The translations under genes were made by a program, and so were the position numbers. This document shows positions 29,578 through 40,363 of a stretch of 64,000 nt of DNA, one piece after another; the first letter of the stretch is position 1; every line of letters starts with the position of its first letter. The notes beneath the pieces were generated by a model. That model was not told where the DNA came from, did not search any database, and saw only the letters and a program-made list of their open reading frames with translations. Origin of the DNA: Paenibacillus flagellatus (GTDB lineage: Bacteria; Bacillota; Bacilli; Paenibacillales; NBRC-103111); NCBI RefSeq assembly GCF_003217775.1, contig NZ_QJVJ01000004.1:310001-374000 (forward strand), given 5' to 3'.

Positions 29578-30636
29578 TCAATTGTTAACGGGAACCGCCT
29601 CTGTCCATACCGCCGCCGCTCCGATCGGGCCCGCGATCATCTTCGCGGCGTCCACGACGCGGCAGGCGTACCCCCATTCGTTGTCGTACCAGGCGAGCAG
29701 CTTGAGCTGCCGTCCCGCCGACGCGAGCGACAGCCCGTCGATCGTCGCCGATTTGTCGGAGCCGATATAATCCGACGAGACGAGCGGCTCGTCGCTCCAG
29801 CCGACATAAGGCGCGAACGCCGGACTCGCCGACGCCGTGCGGAGCGCGTTTGCCGCTTCCTCTGTCGTCGCCGGCGTACGGAGCTCAATCGTCATGTCGG
29901 CCAGCGATACGTTCGGAACCGGCACGCGGACCGATACGCCTTCGACGAGCGGCGCCAAATGCGGAAGGACGCCGGCCAGCGCTTTGCCGACGCCGGTCGT
30001 CGTCGGTACGATCGATTGCGTGCAGGCGCGGGCGCGGCGCAAATCCTTGTGCGGGTTGTCCATATGATTTTGATCGTTCGTATACGCGTGTACGGTCGTA
30101 ATCCATCCGCGCTCGACTCCGAACAGCCCGTCGATCATATGGAGCAGTGGAGCCGCGCAATTCGTCGTGCACGAGGCAGCGGAGACGAGACGATGGAGGT
30201 CCGGATCGAAGCGGCCGTCGTTGACGCCCATGACGACCGTCAAGTCGAGGTTTTTGCCCGGAGCGGTGACGACGACTCGCTCCGCGCCTGCGGCCAAATG
30301 CTTCGACGCTCCTTCGCGGTCGGTGAACTTCCCCGTCGCGTCGAGCACGACGGCGCAGCCGTGACGGCCCCACGGAATGGCCGCCGGGTCGCGTTCCGCG
30401 GTTACGGCCACTCTTTTTCCGTTGATGATGAGATCGCCCCCGTCGCATCTCACGTCGGCGTTCCACCGGCCGTGAACCGTATCGTAACGGAGCAAGTGCG
30501 CGACCGATTCGACCGGATGCGTCGCGTTGACGGCGCGAATGTCCAAGTCCCCCTTGTCGAACGCCCTCCGGATGAGCAGTCTGCCGATGCGTCCCAAACC
30601 GTTGATGCCGATCCCTACCGAATTCGCGTTTGACAT
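29578..30636 (-). CDS. gapB: Gluconeogenic glyceraldehyde-3-phosphate dehydrogenase, GapB type
   Basis: This 352-residue enzyme has a Rossmann NAD(P)-binding start (GINGLGRIGRLLIRRAF), the catalytic SAASCTTNCAAP cysteine near 155 and HAYTNDQ. Several blocks follow B. subtilis GapB rather than GapA: AVNATHP where GapA has VND (loss of the NAD-selecting Asp), DNPHKDLRRARACTQSIVPT, and LLAWYDNEWGYACRVVD. It is therefore predicted to be the NADP-preferring, gluconeogenic isozyme. The start follows GGAGGCTTATC. Tandem CcpN-like boxes lie 30-50 bp upstream, fitting glucose repression. Confidence 0.88.
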   Translation of the reverse strand: MSNANSVGIGINGLGRIGRLLIRRAFDKGDLDIRAVNATHPVESVAHLLRYDTVHGRWNADVRCDGGDLIINGKRVAVTAERDPAAIPWGRHGCAVVLDATGKFTDREGASKHLAAGAERVVVTAPGKNLDLTVVMGVNDGRFDPDLHRLVSAASCTTNCAAPLLHMIDGLFGVERGWITTVHAYTNDQNHMDNPHKDLRRARACTQSIVPTTTGVGKALAGVLPHLAPLVEGVSVRVPVPNVSLADMTIELRTPATTEEAANALRTASASPAFAPYVGWSDEPLVSSDYIGSDKSATIDGLSLASAGRQLKLLAWYDNEWGYACRVVDAAKMIAGPIGAAAVWTEAVPVNN

Positions 30637-30666
30637 GATAAGCCTCCTAAATAAATGATGGCGATA

Positions 30667-30687
30667 TATATTACACACTATATCACA
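30667..30687 (-). promoter_or_regulatory. Tandem candidate CcpN boxes in the gapB promoter
   Basis: Minus-strand TGTGATATAGT (30677-30687) and TGTGTAATATA (30667-30677) each match TRTGHYATAYW at 10 of 11 positions and abut. TATAGT can serve as -10, with TTTAAA 16 bp upstream as -35, so bound CcpN would sit on the promoter, as reported for B. subtilis gapB. Confidence 0.7.
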
Positions 30688-30798
30688 TTTTGATGTGTTT
30701 TAAATAGGTTTTTATTTATTTAATACATACTATATCGAGATGGATATGCCCTTCCGCTTCCTTCAAACGAATGCAGCCCGCGTATTCCGGCGCAAAAG

Positions 30799-30849
30799 AA
30801 AAACCCCGCGGACGCAGCCGTCCGTTTGCCGGACCGCCTGTCTGCGGGG
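30799..30849 (-). terminator. Terminator after csoR
   Basis: A long GC stem begins CCCCGCAGAC and ends CGTCCGCGGGG, followed by TTTTTC on the minus strand, just downstream of the csoR stop. Confidence 0.85.
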
Positions 30850-30887
30850 GAGATGCGTTACGCCTGCCATTCGATATTCGAACCATC

Positions 30888-31235
30888 TTATTTCATCAGC
30901 TTGTTGACCGTAACGAGAAGCTCGTCGATAATGTCCCGGTCGCCTTCCCGGATCCGTTCGACGACGCACGACTTCAAATGTCCTTCGAGGAGCAGCTTGC
31001 CGACGCCGTTCAGCGCCGCCTGGATCGCGGCGATCTGGTTGAGCACGTCGTCGCAGTACGTATCCTTCTCGATCAATCCTTTAACGCCGCGGATTTGCCC
31101 TTCGATCCGGTTCAGCCGGGCGGTCAAATTGCTTTTCAGCTTGTCGGAATGATGGCTTTTGCGCTCGTCCGCGCCCTCCGTGTGGCAGCCGGCCTGCCCG
31201 CCGCCATGGGAATGTACCGCCGATTCGTCGTTCAC
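30888..31235 (-). CDS. csoR: CsoR-family copper-sensing repressor
   Basis: This 115-residue all-helical DUF156 repressor releases DNA when it binds Cu(I). The core (RLNRIEGQIRGVKGLIEKDT) is canonical. The copper ligands are present as Cys in DTYCDD and His-x3-Cys in GHLKSC. An unusual N-terminal 30-residue tail is His/Cys-rich (HSHGGGQAGCHTEG, SHH) and might add metal binding. The start is GTG (31233-31235) with GGAGG ten bases ahead; the longer frame lacks a site. A CopA ATPase lies 7 kb away with a candidate operator. Nickel or sulfur-sensing homologues are less likely, given the ligand set. Confidence 0.88.
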   Translation of the reverse strand: MNDESAVHSHGGGQAGCHTEGADERKSHHSDKLKSNLTARLNRIEGQIRGVKGLIEKDTYCDDVLNQIAAIQAALNGVGKLLLEGHLKSCVVERIREGDRDIIDELLVTVNKLMK

Positions 31236-31380
31236 TGGAAACCGACCTCCTTCTTCTCGTATGGTACCCTTCCGCCCTATCGGCGTCAAGCCGATCGCCG
31301 GCTCACCTCCCGACACCGGTACGCCGAACGCTCCAACCGCCCTTCAACGGCAAATCGATCCGACGGTGCCGGGGATAACG

Positions 31381-31409
31381 TTGACAAACCGGCGGGTTCC
31401 ATGTAAGGT
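31381..31409 (+). promoter_or_regulatory. Promoter of the thiamine operon
   Basis: A perfect -35 TTGACA (31381-31386) lies 17 bp before a weak -10 TAAGGT (31404-31409), ending about 20 bp ahead of the TPP aptamer. Confidence 0.6.
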
Positions 31410-31429
31410 GAGTGTGAACGAAATATTCG

Positions 31430-31525
31430 ATCACTGGGGGGGCCCGATCGCGGGCTGAGATGAAGGAATCGACCTTCGGACCCTTTGAACCTGATCTGGA
31501 GCGAAGCCAGCGTAGGGAAGTGGTG
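31430..31525 (+). promoter_or_regulatory. TPP (THI-box) riboswitch aptamer
   Basis: The hallmark segments are all present: the GGGGGG P1 strand, GGGCTGAGAT, ACCCTTTGAACCTGATCTGG and CCAGCGTAGGGAAGT. An intrinsic terminator follows. TPP binding should favour termination ahead of thiF. Confidence 0.96.
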
Positions 31526-31578
31526 CGTACCGATTGTCGGCGTCCGACGGATGTCCGGCCATCCCATCGATCGTACCG

Positions 31579-31602
31579 CCGCCCGCGAGGGCGGCTTTTT
31601 TG
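31579..31602 (+). terminator. Riboswitch-controlled terminator
   Basis: A perfect 7-bp GC stem GCCGCCC/GGGCGGC with GCGA loop and six T, placed between the TPP aptamer and thiF. This is the expression platform. Confidence 0.92.
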
Positions 31603-31639
31603 CTGTCGGAACCGACTTTGAAAGGAGGCTTGATGATCC

Positions 31640-32665
31640 ATGACATCCGATCCGCGCTCCGGCCGGTATTCCCGGCAAATGCTGTTTCGGCCGATCGGCC
31701 CCGAAGGCCAGCGCAAGCTCGGCGAGCGCTCCGTCCTGATCGTCGGGATGGGCGCGCTCGGAACGGTGCTCGCCAACCATATGGTGCGGGCCGGCGTCGG
31801 CTTCGTCCGGTTCGTCGATCGCGATTACGTGGAGGCGAGCAATTTGCAGCGCCAAATGCTGTACGACGAGGACGATGCCGCCCGCTCGCTGCCGAAGGCG
31901 ATCGCCGCCCGCGAGCGTCTCTCCCGCATCAATTCCGAGGTCAGGCTGGAGGCGGTCGTCGCCGACGCGACGGCGGACAACGTCGAAGCGCTGCTGGACG
32001 GAATCGATCTCGTGCTCGACGGCACCGACAATTTCGATACCCGTTACCTGCTGAACGACGCCTGCTTCAAGCGCGGCATCCCGCTCGTCTACGGCGGCGC
32101 CGTCGCGTCGCGCGGGATGAGCGCCGCCTTCGTCCCCGGCGAGACCGCCTGCCTTCGCTGTCTCGTACAGCCGACCGAAGGATCGGGCGACACGTGCGAC
32201 ATGATCGGGGTCATCTCCCCGATCGTCGACATCGTCGCCTCCTACCAGTCCGCCGAGGCGCTGAAGCTGCTCGTCGGCGACGCCGGGGCGCGCCGCCCGA
32301 CGCTCGTGACGCTCGACATTTGGCATAACCACTATTATGAAATGAAGCTGCCGGCTTCCCGGAGTGACTGCCCGGTATGCAGCGGCGAGCGGTACCCGTC
32401 GCTCGAGAACGCCGAGCCCGACGGCGTCGCTACGCTGTGCGGACGCGAGACGGTGCAGATCCGGGCGAGAAGCGCCTTCGATCTGGCGCTGTGGCGCGAG
32501 AAGCTGGAGGCGGTTTGCCGCGTCCAGGCGAATCCGTTTCTGCTGAAGGCCGAGCTGCCGGAAGGCGAGCGGCTCGTCCTGTTCCCGGACGGCCGGACGC
32601 TCGTGCAGGGCACCGAGGACTCCGTCCGCGCGAAAACGTTGTACGCCCGGTATATCGGGCTGTAA
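31640..32665 (+). CDS. thiF: Thiazole biosynthesis adenylyltransferase ThiF (MoeB/E1 family)
   Basis: This 341-residue E1-like enzyme adenylates the C-terminus of ThiS for sulfur loading. It carries GxGxxG (IVGMGALGTVLANHMVRAG near residue 35), the ATP-site NLQRQ segment, catalytic-type Cys in GSGDTCDMIG near 180, and two zinc CxxC pairs (CLRC and CPVC). A 90-residue C-terminal extension after CPVC follows the MoeB-like core. GGAGG lies 11 bases ahead of the ATG. It is the first gene after the riboswitch. Confidence 0.92.
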   Translation: MTSDPRSGRYSRQMLFRPIGPEGQRKLGERSVLIVGMGALGTVLANHMVRAGVGFVRFVDRDYVEASNLQRQMLYDEDDAARSLPKAIAARERLSRINSEVRLEAVVADATADNVEALLDGIDLVLDGTDNFDTRYLLNDACFKRGIPLVYGGAVASRGMSAAFVPGETACLRCLVQPTEGSGDTCDMIGVISPIVDIVASYQSAEALKLLVGDAGARRPTLVTLDIWHNHYYEMKLPASRSDCPVCSGERYPSLENAEPDGVATLCGRETVQIRARSAFDLALWREKLEAVCRVQANPFLLKAELPEGERLVLFPDGRTLVQGTEDSVRAKTLYARYIGL

Positions 32666-32692
32666 TCCGCCATGAATGGGGAGGGATCGACT

Positions 32693-33343
32693 ATGAAACC
32701 GTTCAAGCTGTATGCGATCACCGGCGAGCAGTTCCACCCGGGCCGGAGCATGCTGGACGTGATGGAAGAAGCGATTTTGGGAGGCTGCGACATCATTCAG
32801 CTTCGCGACAAGAAAAGCGCCAAGCGCGACGTGCTGGCGAAGGCGAAGGCGCTCCGCGAGCTGACCCGCAGGTACGGGGTGACGTTCATCGTCAACGATC
32901 ATATCGACATCGCGCTTGCGGTCGACGCCGACGGCATCCATCTCGGACAGGACGACCTGCCGCTCGCGGACGCCCGTCGCATCGTCGGCGATAAAATCAT
33001 CGGCATCTCGACGCACGCGATCGAGGAAGCGCGTCAAGCGGAGCGGGACGGCGCCGATTATATCGGTGTCGGACCGGTGTTCCCGACGAAAAGCAAGGAG
33101 GATGTCGTCGCGCCGGTGACGACGTCTTACGTCCGTCAGGTGGCGGACGAAATCCGCATCCCGTTCGTGGCGATCGGCGGCATCAAGCTGCATAACGCGG
33201 ACCAGGTGCTGGAAGCCGGCGCGACCCGCCTGTGCGCGATCAGCGAAATCGTCGGCAGCGCCGACGTTCGAGGTACGTGCGAAGCGTTCGTCGCCAAAAT
33301 CGATGCGGCCGCCGCCCGGCTTGCCGGCGGTGCAGCCCGGTAA
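32693..33343 (+). CDS. thiE: Thiamine-phosphate synthase
   Basis: This 216-residue TIM barrel joins HMP-pyrophosphate to thiazole phosphate. Diagnostic residues are QLRDKK (near 33), NDHIDIALAVDADGIHLGQD, GISTH, and the phosphate-binding GVGPVFPTKSK and VAIGGI loops. These fit ThiE rather than the TenI aminotransferase-like paralogue. The start at 32693 follows GGGGAGGGATCGACT; the longer frame from 32672 would begin before that site. Confidence 0.93.
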   Translation: MKPFKLYAITGEQFHPGRSMLDVMEEAILGGCDIIQLRDKKSAKRDVLAKAKALRELTRRYGVTFIVNDHIDIALAVDADGIHLGQDDLPLADARRIVGDKIIGISTHAIEEARQAERDGADYIGVGPVFPTKSKEDVVAPVTTSYVRQVADEIRIPFVAIGGIKLHNADQVLEAGATRLCAISEIVGSADVRGTCEAFVAKIDAAAARLAGGAAR

Positions 33344-33373
33344 CACGACGAAGGATGGAGGAGCGGAATCGCC

Positions 33374-33574
33374 ATGTTGAAGCTTATCGTGAATGGCCGG
33401 TCGCGCGAAGTGGAGGAAGGCACGGTCGTCGACCTGCTGCGCGGCCACGGGTTAGACAATAAGATGGTCGTCGTCGAAATCGACGGGTCGATCGTGCCGA
33501 AGGAAGCGTGGGCGTCGACGGCGCTCGCGGACGGCATGACCGTCGAGCTCGTTCATTTTGTCGGAGGAGGATGA
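33374..33574 (+). CDS. thiS: Sulfur carrier protein ThiS
   Basis: This 66-residue ubiquitin-like carrier is activated at its C-terminal glycine by ThiF and donates sulfur to ThiG. It ends in VHFVGGG, the expected Gly-Gly tail with one extra Gly. Its stop overlaps the thiG start (ATGA). Confidence 0.94.
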   Translation: MLKLIVNGRSREVEEGTVVDLLRGHGLDNKMVVVEIDGSIVPKEAWASTALADGMTVELVHFVGGG

Positions 33575-34392
33575 ATACCGCCATGTCCCAACATCAGCAA
33601 GATCGGCTCGTCATCGGCGGGACGGCGCTTTCGTCCCGGTTTTTTCTCGGTACGGGCCGCTATCCGAACCCTTTCGTGCAAAACGCGGCGATCGAGGCGT
33701 CGGGCGCCCAGGTGCTTACGTTCGCCATACGCCGCGTCAATCTCGACGCCCCGGAGGACGACGCGATTTTGCAGCATTTCGAGGGCAAGCCGTTTACGTA
33801 CTTGCCGAATACGTCGGGCGCCCGCACCGCCGACGAAGCGGTCCGCATCGCCCGGCTCGCCCGGGCGTCCGGCATCGGCAGCTGGATCAAGGTCGAAATC
33901 AGCGCGAACGAGAAAACGCTGCTTCCCGACCCGATCGAGACGTTGAAGGCGACGGAGACGCTCGCCTCCGAAGGCTTCGTCGTGCTCCCCTACACCTCCG
34001 ACGACCCGATTCTGAGCAAGCGGCTCGAGGAGGCGGGCGCCGCGGCCGTCATGCCGGGCGGTGCGCCGATCGGCACCGGTCTCGGCATTTTGAATCCGTA
34101 CAACATCGGACTGATCGTCGAGGAAGCGAACGTGCCCGTCATCGTCGATGCGGGGCTCGGCTCCGCGCAGGACGTCGTCCAGGCGATGGAGCTCGGCGTC
34201 GACGGCATTCTCATGAATACGCCGGTCGCGAAGGCGAAGGATCCGGTGCGGATGGCGCTCGCCATGAAGCTTGCGATCGAAGCGGGACGTCTGTCGTACT
34301 TGGCCGGCCGCATCCCGAAGAAGCGGTATGCCTCGGCCAGCAGCGGTCTCGAGGAGCTCGTGTCGGCGCCGACGGGGAAGCCGGGCATATGA
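33571..34392 (+). CDS. thiG: Thiazole synthase ThiG
   Basis: This 273-residue TIM barrel forms the thiazole from deoxyxylulose phosphate, dehydroglycine and ThiS-thiocarboxylate. Family blocks present are [24 protein letters not shown], a Schiff-base lysine in SWIKVEI (near 112), [13 protein letters not shown] and [13 protein letters not shown]. The ATG at 33571 overlaps the thiS stop. A second possible start is 33583. Confidence 0.97.
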   Translation: MNTAMSQHQQDRLVIGGTALSSRFFLGTGRYPNPFVQNAAIEASGAQVLTFAIRRVNLDAPEDDAILQHFEGKPFTYLPNTSGARTADEAVRIARLARASGIGSWIKVEISANEKTLLPDPIETLKATETLASEGFVVLPYTSDDPILSKRLEEAGAAAVMPGGAPIGTGLGILNPYNIGLIVEEANVPVIVDAGLGSAQDVVQAMELGVDGILMNTPVAKAKDPVRMALAMKLAIEAGRLSYLAGRIPKKRYASASSGLEELVSAPTGKPGI

Positions 34393-35516
34393 AGACGCCG
34401 CAACCCGATATTCTCGTCCTCGGCGGCGGCGTCATCGGCTTGTCGTGCGCCTTCGAGCTGCGCCGGCGCGGCCATCGCGTGACGGTGCTCGAGCAGGGCC
34501 GCTGCGGCGGGCAGGCGTCGGGCGCCGCGGCGGGCATGCTCGCGCCGTTCGCCGAGAACGGCGAGCAGCCGGACCCGTTTTTCCTGCTCTGTCTGCAAAG
34601 CTTGCGCCTGTATCCCGATTGGCAGCTGGCCGTCAAGGAAACGTCCGGGCTCGATTTCGAATACGCCCGGACCGGCAGCCTTTATGTCGTCTACCACGAA
34701 GCGGACTCGCTCGTGCTCGCCTCGCGCAAGCGATGGCAGGACGCGTACGGCGCCCGGAGCGAGCTGCTGGACGCGGCCGGTCTGCGCCGTCTCGAGCCGA
34801 ACATAGCCCCTGAGGCCGCGGGTGCGCTTTTGTATCCCGAGGAAGCGCACGTATACGCCCCGGACTACGTGCAGGCGCTAGAGGAGGCGTGCCGGCGCAC
34901 CGGCGTCGTGATCCGCGACGGTCTCGGAGCCGTCGAGGTGGCGCGCTGGCTGGACGGCGTCGAGCTGCGCGCTTCGGCGTCCGGCGAGACGTTCCGCGGC
35001 GACCGGCTCGTCGTCGCGAACGGCGCTTGGGCCGGCTTGACGGAGAGCGTCTTCGGCATGCGCATCCCCGTCTATCCGATTCGCGGTCAAATTTGCGCGT
35101 ACGAGACGCCCGATCGGCCGGTTCGCCATATGGTGTTTTGCTCGCAAGGCTACGTCGTCGGCAAGCGCAACGGTACGCTCGTCTGCGGCGCCTCCGAAGA
35201 CGTCGCGGGCTTCGATACGACCGTGACGCGGAAAGGAATCGCCCGTCTGGAAAGCTGGAACGGCAAGCTGTTCCCGTTTTTGTCCGGCCGCCGACCGTTC
35301 CACGAATGGGCCGGGCTTCGTCCCGCCTCGCAGGACGGCTTTCCGCTGCTCGGCGCGACGAGCCGTTCGGCGTCGGTCGTATTCGCCGCCGGCCATTACC
35401 GCAACGGCATTTTGCTCAGTCCGGCGACGGCGCAAGTCGTCGCGGACGCGATCGAAGGGCGGGAGACGGCCGGCTTGCCGCTCGGCGCCTTCGCGCCCGA
35501 CCGGTTCGGCGATTGA
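34389..35516 (+). CDS. thiO: Glycine oxidase ThiO
   Basis: This 375-residue FAD-dependent D-amino acid oxidase-like enzyme makes dehydroglycine for ThiG. It has GxGxxG at [20 protein letters not shown] near residue 10, [11 protein letters not shown] near 45, and the C-terminal FAD motif [11 protein letters not shown] near 337. The start overlaps the thiG stop (ATGA). Its presence indicates the aerobic, oxygen-dependent thiazole route rather than tyrosine lyase ThiH. Confidence 0.95.
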   Translation: MKTPQPDILVLGGGVIGLSCAFELRRRGHRVTVLEQGRCGGQASGAAAGMLAPFAENGEQPDPFFLLCLQSLRLYPDWQLAVKETSGLDFEYARTGSLYVVYHEADSLVLASRKRWQDAYGARSELLDAAGLRRLEPNIAPEAAGALLYPEEAHVYAPDYVQALEEACRRTGVVIRDGLGAVEVARWLDGVELRASASGETFRGDRLVVANGAWAGLTESVFGMRIPVYPIRGQICAYETPDRPVRHMVFCSQGYVVGKRNGTLVCGASEDVAGFDTTVTRKGIARLESWNGKLFPFLSGRRPFHEWAGLRPASQDGFPLLGATSRSASVVFAAGHYRNGILLSPATAQVVADAIEGRETAGLPLGAFAPDRFGD

Positions 35517-35558
35517 CGCCGGCCGACCCGCTTTTATGAAGGAGGCTCTCATTCCGTT

Positions 35559-36428
<870 letters not shown>

Positions 36429-36494
36429 CCGCGACGGACCGCGATGTGAGACGAGGCCGTGCGGCACGAAGCTGCGCTGCAGCCGCGACGCAAA

Positions 36495-36531
36495 GAACCC
36501 GCCGGAGCGTTTGAGCTCCGGCGGGTTCTTC
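36495..36531 (+). terminator. Thiamine operon terminator
   Basis: A perfect 14-bp stem GAACCCGCCGGAGC / GCTCCGGCGGGTTC with 6-base loop, then TTC, about 70 bp past thiD. Confidence 0.88.
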
Positions 36532-36683
36532 GTACTGGCCGCGGCATCGGGCGCCCGGGACCGGGAGACGTCTCCTCGGCAAATTAGCGCACATTCGCAC
36601 CACATGTCGCCTAACGAAACGTCCCGCCGCCGAAAACGTGCACGTTCGTACCTTTTCCGCGCCTTACCATTCGAGAATCGCCG

Positions 36684-37748
36684 TCAGCGCATTTCCTCCG
36701 CCGCTCCCGACACTTCCAGCTCGAGCTCGTACTTCGCCTGCTCGCCCGGCTCCAGGAAGACGAGCGTCCCGTCTCGACGCTCGTCCGCCCGTCCCCCCAC
36801 GCGGCAATTTGCCGGCTCGATGCCGAGCACGTGCGTGCCGGCCGCAGGCATTTTCCATTGGACGAGCCGGGGCAGCCGGTCCGTGTTCCACGACAGCCTC
36901 ACCCGGATCGGACCCGTTCCGGCCCCGCCGGCATACGGAAACCGCGGGTTGAACAGCCGCACCTCCGCGCGTCCGTCCGGCCCCGGCTTCACGTCGTGGT
37001 AATACACCCGCTCGGTATACGACGCGTCCGGCCGCTGCCACCGCTCCCAGCCGTCCGTGAGCGTCCCGGCCTCGCGAGGCGCGACGGACGTCGTATGCGG
37101 AGACTCGATCCGCGTATCGTCGTCCATGAGCGGGAAGCCGAAGTTGAAATGGTACAGCATCATATGAGGACTCGTCCGGAAGCCGGCGTTTTCCACCGTA
37201 TCGCGGATGACGATCCGGTTGTCCCCGAGTCGGCTGACGATTTGGCGGGTCAACCGCAGGAAATCGCCGGCAACGGTCGCCTCCTCGATCACGCCCGACA
37301 CGATCGTCTCGTAGTCGTCCCCCGTCCAGCGCCCGTGCGCCGCGACGTGTCTCGCAGGTAAATGGTGAGCCCGGCCGTGAAGCCCTTGCCGCTGGCCTAC
37401 ATCCACGTTCGGCGAGCCGGCTTGCGTCAACCCGCACGTCATCAGCAGCCCGCCGGTCGCGGTACGGAGCCATTCCGCACCTTCGGCGTCGTAATAGGCG
37501 GGGTGAACGTCCCCGTTCGGCGCCTGCCAGCTGATCGGCGTCCCGCCGAATTCCGCCAGCGAAATATCGAGCCCCTTCGAAAGCCCGACGTAATACGCAA
37601 GCCCCGCCCCCGTGCGGACTTGCGCCTGCTCGGAGCCGCTCTCCGCCCCTTCCGTCCACTGCAGCCGGCGAACGCCGCCGATTTGCTCGAGCCGGCCGAC
37701 TCGCGCCTCCAATTCCCGTCTCGTCCACGCTTTCCCGTACAGATTCAT
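36684..37748 (-). CDS. Aldose 1-epimerase-like protein (DUF4432 family)
   Basis: This 354-residue galactose-mutarotase-fold protein is annotated in relatives as an aldose epimerase of DUF4432. Recognisable parts are the sugar-binding histidines GLHGRAHHLPARHV (near 135), MLYHFNFGFPLMDDDT (near 205) and ALEGIEPANC-type GIEPANCRVGG (near 315). The start at 37746-37748 follows GGGAAGGGTCC. It stands alone and its sugar is unknown. Confidence 0.8.
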   Translation of the reverse strand: MNLYGKAWTRRELEARVGRLEQIGGVRRLQWTEGAESGSEQAQVRTGAGLAYYVGLSKGLDISLAEFGGTPISWQAPNGDVHPAYYDAEGAEWLRTATGGLLMTCGLTQAGSPNVDVGQRQGLHGRAHHLPARHVAAHGRWTGDDYETIVSGVIEEATVAGDFLRLTRQIVSRLGDNRIVIRDTVENAGFRTSPHMMLYHFNFGFPLMDDDTRIESPHTTSVAPREAGTLTDGWERWQRPDASYTERVYYHDVKPGPDGRAEVRLFNPRFPYAGGAGTGPIRVRLSWNTDRLPRLVQWKMPAAGTHVLGIEPANCRVGGRADERRDGTLVFLEPGEQAKYELELEVSGAAEEMR

Positions 37749-37948
37749 CGGACCCTTCCCTTTCTTCGCCGCGAACCGTCTCTTCCTCCCGCCGGCCGCG
37801 CCCGTTTCGGCTATCAAGTCCGATTTTACCATGCCGGTTCCGCCGGCAGAAGCGCTTAACGGTTTCGCTTCGGCAGTCGGCGCCGAATGTCCCGCGTTCG
37901 TTCCGGACTTGTCACCCGCTCGTCCCCATCCCTACGCCTTTGCCGACT

Positions 37949-40198
37949 TCAAACGTTCGCGCGATGCAGTCTCAGCGAGTTGCAGACGACGGAGACGGAG
38001 CTGAGCGCCATCGCCGTACCGGCCATCCACGGCTCGAGTACGCCCGCAGCCGCGAACGGAATTGCCAGCACGTTGTAGACGAGGGCGAACATCAAGTTTT
38101 GCCGGATGTTCGCGATCGTCTTGCGTCCGATCCGGACGGCGGAGGCGACGCCGGTCAAGCTTCGCCGCATCAGCGTCACGTCCGCCGCCTCGATCGCCAT
38201 GTCCGTCCCGGTGCCGACGGCGATACCGATGTCCGCCGCCGCCAACGCCGCGGCGTCATTCATGCCGTCGCCGACCATGGCGACCGTACGTCCCTCCCGC
38301 TGCAGCTTGCGGATCGCCTCCACCTTCTGCTCCGGCAGCATGTTCGCCTGGACGCGGCGGATGCCGATTTCGCCGGCGATCGCCTTCGCCGTCCGCTCGT
38401 TGTCGCCGGTCATCATGATCACCTCGATGCCGAGCCGCCCGAGCCGCTTGACCGCCTCCCTGGACGCGGCCGGAATCGTATCCTGCAGCGCCATGAACCC
38501 GGCGTACCGCCCGTCGACGGCGACGAACAGCACCGTCATCCGCCTCGCCTCGAGCTTCCCGATCCGCTCCGGATCCTCGCGCGCGGCGACGCCTTGCTGC
38601 TGAAGAAGCCGGCGCGTGCCGACCAGCACTTGCCGGCCTTCCACGACCGCCCGGACGCCGTAGCCCGGCATCGCTTCGAATCGGTCCGGCTTCGGGACGT
38701 CAAGCCCTGCGCTTACGGCCGCGCTTACGACCGCTTGGGCGAGCGGATGCTCCGAATTCCATTCGGCTCCCGCCGCCAGCCGGAGCAGCCGCTCCGCGCT
38801 TCCTTCCCGCGCTTCGCATTCGATGAGCTTCGGCTTGCCGTCGGTGATCGTGCCGGTTTTGTCGAGCACGACCGCGTCCACCCCGTGCATCCGCTCCAGA
38901 TGCCGTCCTTCCTTGAACAAGACGCCGTGCTGCGCCGCCCGCCCCGTCCCGACGAGGACGGACGTCGGCGTGGCGAGCCCGATCGCGCAGGGGCAGGCGA
39001 TCAGCAGGACGGAGATGGCGCGCACGAGCGCAATCGCCGTATCGCCCGACGTCGCCGCATACCAATAGACGAACGTCCCGGCCGCCAGCAGCGCGATCGC
39101 CGGCACGAAGACGGACGCGATCCGGTCGGCGACGCGCTGGATCGACGGCTTCGAGCTTTGCGCCTCCTCGAGCAGCCGGATCATTTTCGCCACCGTCGAT
39201 TGGGCGCCGACGGCCAGCGCATGGACGCGCAGCGCGCCCGTCTTGTTGATCGTGCCGCCGATCACCCGATCGCCCGGCCGCTTGTCGGCGGGCTCGTGCT
39301 CGCCGGTGACGGCCGATTCGTCGACCGTCGATACGCCTGCGACGACGCGCCCGTCGACCGGTATTTTTTCGCCCGGCCGGATGACGACGACGTCGCCCGT
39401 CCGGACTTGCTCGAGCGGCAGCTGCGACTCGCCTTCGGCGCTCCAGACCGCGACCGTTTTCGGCTGCATGTCGTGCAGACGCCGGATGGCCGACAGCGTT
39501 TTGTTTTTGGCCAGCGACTCGAGCCATTTGCCGAGATGGACGATCGTAATGATCATCGCGCTCGTCTCGTAATAGAGCGTCGCATGCCCCGTACCCGCAT
39601 GAGCGCCGTGGCCGGCCATCCCGCCGTGCGCGTACGGCCCCGTCACCGTCAAATAATGGCTGTAAAAAAACGCGACCGACGTTCCGAGCGCGACCAGAAC
39701 GTCCATATTCGCCGTTCCGCTTCGCAGCGCCCGGAAAGCGCCGAAGTAAAACGTCCGCCCGAACCAGAATTGGACCGGCAGCGCGACGGCGAACTGGAAC
39801 CACGGATCCATGAACAGATCCGGCATCCAGACGCCGGACGTAAATGACCAATGGCCGAACATCGTCCACAGCAGCGGCAGCGACAAAAGCGCGCACCATA
39901 GAAACCGGTTGCGGAGCCGGTTGCGCTCCTCGTCCCGGCTCCGTTCCTCCTCGCCTTCCCCCGCGATCGCCTGCAGCCCGTAGCCGAGCTGCGCGAGCTT
40001 GTCGCCGATTTGCGGCACGCCGATTCGATCCCGGTAAAACGCCACCGCCATACGTTCCATCGCCAAATTGACCGTCACGCCGTCGATTCCGTCCATCCGT
40101 CCGAGCGCCTTCTCGATCCGCGTCGCACAGGCGGCGCACGTCATTCCCGTCACCCGGAACGTGGATCGCTCGAGCGGCGAATGGGAGTTGCGGCTCAT
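37949..40198 (-). CDS. copA: Copper-translocating P-type ATPase
   Basis: This 749-residue P1B-1 ATPase exports Cu(I). A single N-terminal heavy-metal domain carries GMTCAAC (near 20), whereas many Bacillus CopA have two. The membrane CPC motif ([12 protein letters not shown], near 400), phosphorylation site DKTGT, SEHPLA, TGDN and [10 protein letters not shown] follow in order. Conserved YN and MxxS motifs in the last two helices ([20 protein letters not shown]) mark the Cu(I) subgroup. The start follows GAGGTGAGGACG. No CopZ gene is adjacent. Confidence 0.95.
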   Translation of the reverse strand: MSRNSHSPLERSTFRVTGMTCAACATRIEKALGRMDGIDGVTVNLAMERMAVAFYRDRIGVPQIGDKLAQLGYGLQAIAGEGEEERSRDEERNRLRNRFLWCALLSLPLLWTMFGHWSFTSGVWMPDLFMDPWFQFAVALPVQFWFGRTFYFGAFRALRSGTANMDVLVALGTSVAFFYSHYLTVTGPYAHGGMAGHGAHAGTGHATLYYETSAMIITIVHLGKWLESLAKNKTLSAIRRLHDMQPKTVAVWSAEGESQLPLEQVRTGDVVVIRPGEKIPVDGRVVAGVSTVDESAVTGEHEPADKRPGDRVIGGTINKTGALRVHALAVGAQSTVAKMIRLLEEAQSSKPSIQRVADRIASVFVPAIALLAAGTFVYWYAATSGDTAIALVRAISVLLIACPCAIGLATPTSVLVGTGRAAQHGVLFKEGRHLERMHGVDAVVLDKTGTITDGKPKLIECEAREGSAERLLRLAAGAEWNSEHPLAQAVVSAAVSAGLDVPKPDRFEAMPGYGVRAVVEGRQVLVGTRRLLQQQGVAAREDPERIGKLEARRMTVLFVAVDGRYAGFMALQDTIPAASREAVKRLGRLGIEVIMMTGDNERTAKAIAGEIGIRRVQANMLPEQKVEAIRKLQREGRTVAMVGDGMNDAAALAAADIGIAVGTGTDMAIEAADVTLMRRSLTGVASAVRIGRKTIANIRQNLMFALVYNVLAIPFAAAGVLEPWMAGTAMALSSVSVVCNSLRLHRANV

Positions 40199-40225
40199 CG
40201 TCCTCACCTCGATTGTGACAAGCGT

Positions 40226-40242
40226 TATACACCCCATGTATA
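40226..40242. promoter_or_regulatory. Candidate CsoR operator ahead of copA
   Basis: TATACA-CCCCA-TGTATA is a perfect 6-bp palindrome with a C-rich spacer, 28 bp upstream of the copA start. It resembles copper-operator dyads with flanking TA and inner C runs, but the match is loose. Binding is inferred. Confidence 0.4.
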
Positions 40243-40363
40243 TGGATCGGCCGGAACTTTCATGCTGGCCCGATCGGGCTAAGCGGCCGCATGGCGGTCA
40301 CAAGTCTATCGATCTGTGCTACAATGATAGAGTCCATTTTTCATTGTCAGGAGACGTTACAGC

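Noticed and set aside
31233-31316. Longer 142-residue CsoR start
   Set aside because: There is no ribosome site before the ATG at 31316, while GGAGG precedes the GTG at 31235.
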